This document shows positions 34,801 to 43,800 of a DNA stretch of 64,000 nucleotides, in pieces (position 1 is the first letter of the stretch; every line of letters begins with the position of its first letter). The translations under genes were made by a program, and so were the position numbers. This DNA comes from Pelobates cultripes (taxonomy: Eukaryota; Chordata; Amphibia; Anura; Pelobatidae), in assembly GCA_933207985.1 (NCBI GenBank), contig OW240914.1, forward strand, positions 201,550,102 through 201,614,101. The letters are read 5' to 3'. The notes beneath the pieces are model-generated. The model did no database searches. It saw only the letters and a program-made list of their open reading frames with translations, and was not told the DNA's origin.

Positions 34801-37800
34801 CACTGTGGGTTCACATCCCTCTGTACATGATGCTTCTTACAGATCTGCAAGAAAACCCTCACCCATTGCTCCTGGAAGACCCTCTTGTAGCTTGGACTCT
34901 AGCAGAGATTCCTGGCATGTAGATGAAATTTCGCACGTGGCTAAGGACATCTTATGGGACTCGTGGGCCCAGAGGATGAGACATAGTTACCTCTCCATTA
35001 GGAATTTCTGGATTTGTTGATGTGTGAAATGGGGTCTTGATACATTTACTTCTCCTGTATCCACACTCTTAAACTTTCTGTTGCTGCTCTTTTTATCATG
35101 TCGTTCCTATAATTCCATAAACCAGCATGTTCTGGTTCAAGGGGATCCTATTGGCAAGGATCCCATAGTTTGCCATTTGATGAGGAGTATTCGCATTCAA
35201 CACCTCTGGGCCTAAAATATTCCCATTTGTGGGACATTTCACTTGTCTTGCATTTTTTATGGAACAGGCGGTTTATTCCAGGCTTTCTCTGGGGCAGTTA
35301 TCGGCTAAATTTACCTTCCTTCTGTGCTTAGTCTCCTTTCAGGTATTGTTAGGTATTGGACATTTGGGCCTTTGACATGGATGCTTTAGCGGGTTTTATC
35401 TTATATTCAGCGGGCAGGATTCAGACTTCTTATTTTTGTCCATCTTCTAATGCCATCTTTTCTCTTATTTCTCAGTGCTAAAAATTAAAAATATAAAGCC
35501 TCCTGTCATGTGGTAAAATTAAAGATTATGCTAGCTTTAGTATACTAATAATCTTAATTTTAGTGACAGGAGGTGAGTATTTTCCCTCCCTTCCTCTCCC
35601 TTCTTCTTTTCTGTTCTACGTTCTTGATATGTTTTCTGCTTGTCTCCATGTTTTGCATATATTTTTTGTGTTTGCTAGTTTATCTCATATACATAATTGT
35701 TTGCTCATATTTGAGGTTATAAATTGATTTGTGGTATTTTGGTGTACATATATGTGGCAAAGATGCCTCTGCCACGTGTTCCTGGAGGAGCCTGCTGAGT
35801 AGCCTCCTGCCTAAAGACTTTGAACCCTGTAAAAAGCATGTAAAAAGACTCTGTTCATGTGGTTTCCCTGTACTGTTTGGGAACTAAACTAAAGACCACC
35901 TGGGGGCTTGTTAAACCCTATTGACACCACTGTAACGATTCTCACCTCGGTGTTCTAAGTGTTCGCCTGGGTGGCCGCCGAACGCAAGTGGTGATGGTCG
36001 TCGAGTGCATGGAACTAAAATCGGACACTCGACTTCGCGAATAAAACTGGCTCATGTGTGGGGGGAACAGCTATACTTGCTATATTCTCTGGAGGAGAGG
36101 TCTACACACTGGGAGCTGGATCCAGGACTTGGGTCCAGGGTGGGAGGAGATGGCGAGACCCCAACCAAGCTGTGGCAGCTAGGGGCTGGAAGTCCTTATG
36201 GTGTCCTGGTGAAGTGCTTATGGTACTCGGTGATAACTACGAATCGTGATTGGCGGAGGTACCCAGGTGGGGTACCAGGCGTCCACCACAATATATTTGG
36301 ATTTGATGTTTAGATTAGTTTACTGTAGGTGACTATGAGTCATTGAGTGGCTTCAGTTGTTTATGTTGCACATGTCTTCTTAACTTATGACTAAGCCTGT
36401 TACACTCTATTTTAGTTTGATTTACTTCAGAGGATGCACCTGATGTTCAGACCCCGGTGTCTTGGTTTTCGTTCTAATGGATGCTGATTCCAGGATTTAT
36501 AGTAATTTTGACTTGTTTTATGTTATCTTATTCTACCCATGTTTGTTGCATTAGGAAAGAGGAGATGCTTAAATTTACTGTACCTTATATACACCTTACT
36601 TTTTTTTTTTATTGGTTCTTTGTTTCTATGTGTTTCTTTGCTGCTATGGAGCTAGTAAAGAAAGTTAATGCAAAATACTTGCCTCCTGTCATTACTAAAA
36701 TTAAGATTATTAGTACACTAAAGTTAGCATAATCTTTAATTGTTTTTATGAGAAGATTTGTGCTAGTTTCAGAGTAAATTCCATGTACAACAAACTCTAG
36801 AAGTGAAGCACACCTCATAATGAATGTTCTTTGAAACAACATGTTTGCAATGACATATATTATGAGTAAACACACACAACATAAGTTGCACACTTTTAAA
36901 ACTATGTTTATCTATGAGGTTTTGTAGCTTTCTATACATTTCTGCTATCCTTTTTTTGAGAATTGACTATGTATACCCCATTGATTGCACTGACTTTTTC
37001 AATACTTTCTTATCTTTGCAGTTATCTAACATGTTGCCAACCATAATTGGTCCAATGCTAATGGGATCTCATGTGACTTCCATTATGTTGTGGTTCTGTA
37101 TTGTTGTAATTGGCACCACAATCACACACTCTGGCTACCACCTGCCTTTTCTCCCATCCCCACAATTCCATGATTTCCATCATCTCAAGTAAGTGCGATA
37201 AAGAGCAAAAACAGAAACAGATTGCAACTGAGACATCACCCATTACCCCTACATTCTTGTCTAATTATTGACATCTTTTGTTAGCATATGAAGTCAATAT
37301 TGTTTATTTTTTAATACAAATCTATCCTTTCTAATCCACCCACTTAATACTTAGATGGTCTAGTTGTCCCTTAGCATATGATAATCGCTTAGCATATTTT
37401 GGAGTAATCTATCCACGTTGACCTATCAACGTCTCCAATCTGAAAATATCAGCGTTTACCTGAAAAATATATAGTCTAGTCCAGGCTTAGAGCCATCTCC
37501 AGGAGACCACTGATTATAAAAAAAACAAACCCATCTCCAAAACTACATTCCAACCAAATATGGAAATATTGCACTGCATCTTCTATCTATATCTATAGCA
37601 CAGAGTTCCCATTGATCTGTATATATATTTTGTATTTAAAGTCCTTCTCCTTAGTTAAAGTATGTGCAGTTAATCTACATCTATTTAAGTTATTTTTTCA
37701 TTCCTACCAATAATTTTGTATAACCTGACTTTGAGGCTTTACAGTAAAGTCTAATTTGTAGGCGGGTGGAGATAAAGGGAAAGAACAAAAAATAGATTAG

Positions 37801-40800
37801 AATAACAAATAAAAAAGAAATATAATGGAAAAAAAGTGTTGAACAACTGAAAGGTGTCATCTAAAATGTTTTGCAATAGTTTCTAATATGAAAGGAATAT
37901 GAAATGTGTAAGCCTCTTTTTATTGATTCACACCTCTCATAAGAACTATGAAGATGTTAACATAATCAAAATTGTTCAAGCCATGCTAAGTTGTATTGAA
38001 GTAATAGCAACGTCATGCCATACTTAAATCATTCCTTATATGCATAATTTTATCTCATATTAATCACAAGCTTATTTGGGCTGCCTACTGGATTTGTGGC
38101 AATGTTCCCATTTTTTCTTTTCTTGGCTGTTAGCCCACATGATATTCAGAGAAACATTGGTGGTTGTGTAAAAAAGTGTTAAAAATGTGTGCATATACAC
38201 CATTTTCTTATGTATAACTCTGTTTTGGAAGTTTTTTTCCGATTGTATTTTACCATTGATCACGTTCACAAAATAGGACAAATTAGTAATATTAGTAGGA
38301 AAAACAGGCAAAGGATTACCTTCCATCTTACCAGTCCCAAAAACCTTCCACTGTCGGGAAGAAAATGCTTAGTTTTGCACCTGATATTTTATAAACAGGG
38401 CTGGTGCTAGACTATATTATGCTCTAAGTTAGACCAGCTACTTGCACCCCCCCCAAAAAAATTGCCAACTGTTTGTGCCTCGTTCCCCCCCACCCCTTTG
38501 TATGTCTCTTTCTCCCCAACCCTTTTATGAATCACTTTTTCCTCTTCCCCAGCCACTCTGTGTTTCTCTTCTCCCAGTACCTTTGTGTGATTCTCAATCC
38601 TTCCAGCCCCTATGTGTGTCTCTTTCTCCCCCAGCCACTTTGTGTGCCTCTCCTTCCCCTTCCCCAGCCCCTCTGTGTGTGTCACTGTGTCCCCTTCCCC
38701 AGCTTCTCTGTATGTGTCATTGTGGCCTTCACCAGCCCCACCATGTTACTGTTCCCTTGCCCAGGCCCTTTTGTGTGCCATCCTCTGCCCCCCAACTCCC
38801 TCCCTGCAAATCTGCTCCACTCCCCTGTAGCATGGCCGAGCTGACTGCAGGTAGAGGATTTTCTGTATCCTCTCCCCGGTGTGACAAGAAGCTGTTCGTT
38901 GCTCCCAGTGAGCATATCCTGTCAGATGGGTTAGAGGATACAGAAGATCCTGTACCCGTGGTCCACATGCTATGTTCCAATTAGTGACAGGTGGGGTGAG
39001 TGCTGTGCGCTCTCATCTTGCCAGTCACACGGTGCCTGGACATTGCTCTCCCCAGCTGGTGCACCCTAGGCGGCTTCCTAGTTTGCCTAGCGGTAGTGCC
39101 AACCCTTCTTATACATTGGCAGTGACAAATTTGTGAACCAAAAAAAACCAAAGAAAATAAAATTGAACAGGAAAATAATATTTTCTGGATAAATATGGCA
39201 GCATCAGGTATAATTAATTTAACAATTAGACATAGGTAATAAAAGACCCTACTAGTCCCCAAGCTCCGCAGTCTATTTTCCCTGTCCTAGATGACAAACA
39301 GGGATGATTTATCTCCCATAGGTAAGTTTTATTTTTTGGTCTCACCTACCATCTTTAACATGGTACTCCCAGGGGTGGTCAGTGTCACAATTCAGTTTAC
39401 AGTACCTGCACCCAGACTGAGATCTCTCTCTGTTCCCAGATGGCCTTACTTTGTAATTATCTTCTCCCTATTTAGTTGAGCCTCACCCCTTCTTGTTGGC
39501 CAGGTCATTAATGTTAATACATTAGTTAAGTGAATATTTTCTACCTGTGCTGACTGCCTTTCCTGAGTAGTGATGTCCCGAACGGTTCGCTGGCGAATAG
39601 TTCCTGGCGAACATAGCGTGTTCGCGTTTGCCGCGGACGGCGAACATATGCGATGTTCAGTCCGCCCCCTATTAATTTACTAATACTAAGTAAAAATTAC
39701 TTAGTATTAGTAAATTGTGCCCCTACTCGCAATACCGCGAGTAGGGGCATGTCTATTAAACAGTGAGCAGCCTGTGGCTGCTCACTGTTAAAAAAAGAAA
39801 AGGGTTCCCCCCCCCCGGTGGGGGCCCTAAATACTAATAGGGGGGGACCTATTGTCCACCCCCCCCGGCCCCCACCCCTGAGCAGTTGGTGGGGGCCCTA
39901 AAATGAACAATAAGGGGGGGACCTATTTCCCCCCCTGGCCCCCACCCCTGAGCGGTGGGTGGGGGCCCTAAAATGAACAATAAGGGGGGACCTATTGTCC
40001 CCCCCGGCCCCCACCCCTGCGCGGCGGGTGGGGGCCTAATTGATAATGAGGGGGGGCCATATTGATAATGAGGGGGGACCTACTGCCCCCCCCAGCCCCC
40101 ACCCCTGCGCGGCAGGTGGGGGCCATATTGATAATGAGGGTGGGACCTACTGTCCACCCCCCCTCTGGCCCCCACCCCTGGGCGGCGGGTGGGGGCCATA
40201 AAGATAATGATGGGGGGAACCTACTGTCCTCCCCCCCCCGGCCCCCACCCCTGGGCTGCGGGTGGGGGCCCTAAGTAAATTCCCCCCCCAAGGTGACTAG
40301 GGGTCCCCAAGCCCCTAGTCACCCCCCCAAATAAAAAGTCCCTACCTACCCCCCTCACCCTAAAAAATAGTGAGGGGGGAATAAAATAACTAACCTGTAA
40401 AATAAAATTAAACTTACCATTCGGCGTCTTCTTTTTTCTCAAATCTTCATTTTTCAGCCCCAAAAAAGGCCAAATAAAAAACCATCAACGATGAACAAAA
40501 ATCCAGTAAAAACAGGCGAAAAAGAAAAAACCGAGCGCAAAAAAATAATCCATCTTCAACCATGGAGGGCTCTGCGCAGACTGAGCTCCGCAGGGCGGGG
40601 GAAGGCTTATAAAGCCTTGCCCCGCCCTGCAATTAGGCTAAGAACACTCTGATTGGTGGGTTTAAGCCAATCAGAGTGCTCTTTGTCATTTTACACAGCG
40701 TGGGAAAATTCAAAAGAACTTTCCCACGCTGTGTGAAATGACACAGAGCACTGTGATTGGATGGCTTGAATGCCATCCAAACACAGTGCTCTGTGTCATT

Positions 40801-43800
40801 TTACACAGCATGGGAAAGTTCTTTGGAATTTTTTCTCTGGGTTTTTTGTTTTGCGCTCGGGATTTTTTTTTTTTAGTTCAACGGTTATGATGGTTTTTTT
40901 ATCTGGCCTTTTTTGGGGCTGAAAAACGAAGATTTGAGAAAAAAGAAGACATCGAATGGTAAGTTTAATTTTATTTTACAGGTTAGTTATTTTATCCCCC
41001 CCTCACTATTTTTTAGGGTGAGGGGGGTAGGTAGGGACTTTTTATTTGGGGGGGTGGGTGACTAGGGGCTTGGGGACCCCTAGTCACCTTGGGGGGGAGA
41101 ATTTACTTAGGGCCCCCACCCGCAGCCGGTGGGGGCCGGGGGGGGAGGACAGTAGGTCCCCCCCTCATTATCTTTATGGCCCCCACCAGCCACGCAGGGG
41201 TGGGGGCCGGGGGGGACAATAGGTCCCCCCCTTATTGTTATTAGGGCCCCCACCCACCGCTCAGGGGTGGGGACCAGGGGGGACAGTAGGTCCCCCTTAT
41301 TGTTATTTTTAGGGCCCCCACCCACCGCTCAGGGGTGGGGGCCGGGGGGGAACAATAGGTCCCTCCCTTATTGTTCATTTTAGGGCCCCCACCCACCGCT
41401 CAGGGGTGGGGGCCGGGGGGGGACAATAGGTCTCCCCCTTATTGTTCATTTTAGGGCCCCCACCCACCGCTCAGGGGTGGGGGCCAGGGGGGACAGTAGG
41501 TCCCCCCCTTATTGTTAATTTTAGGGCCCCCACCCACCGCTCAGGGGTGGGGGCCGGGGGGGACAATAGGTCACCCCCTTATTGTTATTAGGGCCCCCAC
41601 CCACCGCACAGGGGTGGGGACCAGGGGGGACAGTAGGTCCCCCTTATTGTTATTTTTAGGGCCCCCACCCACCGCTCAGGGGTGGGGGATGGGGGGGGAC
41701 AATAGGTCCCCCCTTATTGTTATTTTTAGGGCCCCCACCTGCCGCACAGGGGTGGGGGCCGGAGAGGGGGAGGACTGTAGGTCCCCCCCTCATTATCTTT
41801 ATGGCCCCCACCCGCCAGAAAGAGTCCCTGTGGGTCTTAAAATTCGCCTGCCTATTGAAGTCTATGGCGGTTCGCCGGGTTCGCAAACATTTGCGGAAGT
41901 TCGCGTTCGCGGTTCGCGAACCGAAAATTTCATGTTCGCGACATCACTATTCCTGAGTTCCTGAGAACTGAGTTATCTGTTTTCATATTTGATTCTGTTG
42001 TTACCCATATAAATATCAACACACTTGTTTTTTGCCTTGATTTGTTGTATGTTGGTTTCTTTGCATTCTGGTCTCCACCCTATAGAGGTTGCTGAACAGG
42101 TCAGCACACCTTCCTGACCAAACCCTTGACATTCAGTCTCTCTTCTCCTGAAGAAACCCCAAAACAGCCTGCTTGAGCAAGACTTACTGGTTCAAGTTTC
42201 TCAATACCTTAACCGTTTCTTAGCAGAAATGATGGGCTGTTCCCTATATCCTCTCTTCCTCCCATCTCAGTGGGAAGTGTGGTAGCCATCCGTTGTTTGC
42301 AGTGTATTTATAAGGCTCTGGGGCCTTTCTTCAAATTTAAGACTCCTTTTAGCATTAGTGGCACTTGCGGTGTGCTATTCTGCTTCATAATATGGCCATG
42401 TCTTTTCAGCTCTAGATTCTCCCATGAATCCTACCACAGAAAAATAAACAAAAAACAAAACTGCATGGGCTGTGGTTCTATACCCTTTGAGGGTAAGAAC
42501 TCGTGCTTCCAGTTTATAAGGAGGTGGAATAAAACCCTACGATACTAGGGCAATGGATAGGATTAGACATACCTTACAAATCCTGGAAGAAAAGTCAGAA
42601 GCGGCTTTTTTGAAGACTTGTAACAATCTGCTGGGGTCATGTTTGGTCCTGGAAGTAACAGCTGCTACTTACAACAATCCTGAGAGATCCTAAGCATGAA
42701 AACTGGATTCTGCCCGGTTGGTGATGGCACAAGGGCTTTAATAAAGTAACAGAAATCCAAGGCAAAGGTATACGTGTAAGGCAGAAATCAGAGTCAGTTG
42801 GTCCAAAGGTCAGGGCATGCAGCAATCAGCAAAAATAGGAGAAAGGCAAAATTAGGAACCAGCAAGGACAGGAAACACAGGGAGGCAAATGCTAGGAGTT
42901 TTGAGACAGTCACAAAAACAACTAAGCACAGACTAGTTGGTGTGTCTGCTTATAAAGAAGTGGTTTAATCACATAACCTAATCTCACTTGTAGTTGGTGT
43001 TACCTAAGGTCAATATGACTGACTGTGGGACTCAGCACCATCTTGGCTCTGCCCCCTAGCCACGCTTCCCTCAACCTCTGACCAGCAGACCAGTCTCTTC
43101 ATGCAGTGGCCTCCATCTTGAAATGCCGGAACAATCATTGTGAGTTTCCCAGCTGCAATTTGGGGATCATAATTATGCCAACCAGAGTGCAGCAGCCACA
43201 GGCATTATGATTACTGGGGACCGACCTCCAGGGCGTCACAGGCTCCCCGGACAGATGAGTACCATCGGCAAATGTGACAATTTTGAAGACTTAAGAGCCT
43301 CCACACCTACTTTTCCACTTAACTCCATATCAAGGAGCTTATTCAGTCAGAATGGGCAAAACCAGAGAACATCAAATATGAGGTTCCAGTCCAGCTCTCC
43401 CAGTTGATGTAAGAGCAGGAAAGTGTTGTGGACCTCATTGTTTATTTAAAAAAAAAATCATTATCTCTTTATTACAATTTTATTTTTATTAAAATGTGGG
43501 TAATGTGTGTATAAGACCATGTGTCTATGTGGTGCTACGATTGTGGATGGACAAACCAAATCTAAACAAAGGTTTTGCCCTAGAGCCCAGGTTCTTCAAA
43601 TGTTGGAAAGACCACCAAGCAGAAGCACATGATGCTCTATCACAGATATTGAACTTCAAACTGGCCTTTATTTTTCTGCCAATCCCTTGGATTCATCAAG
43701 TATTGTGGATAATCTGATGGTAGAATAATATAGTGATATCAGTGATACTGGTATTGCTTCTGCTGCAACTTCACATGAGCCAGACGGTCCCTATCCTTTT

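Noticed and set aside
38442..38984. 180-codon Pro/Ser/Leu-rich frame
   Set aside because: Product of a pyrimidine-rich minisatellite inside a non-autonomous element; open frames occur in three phases.
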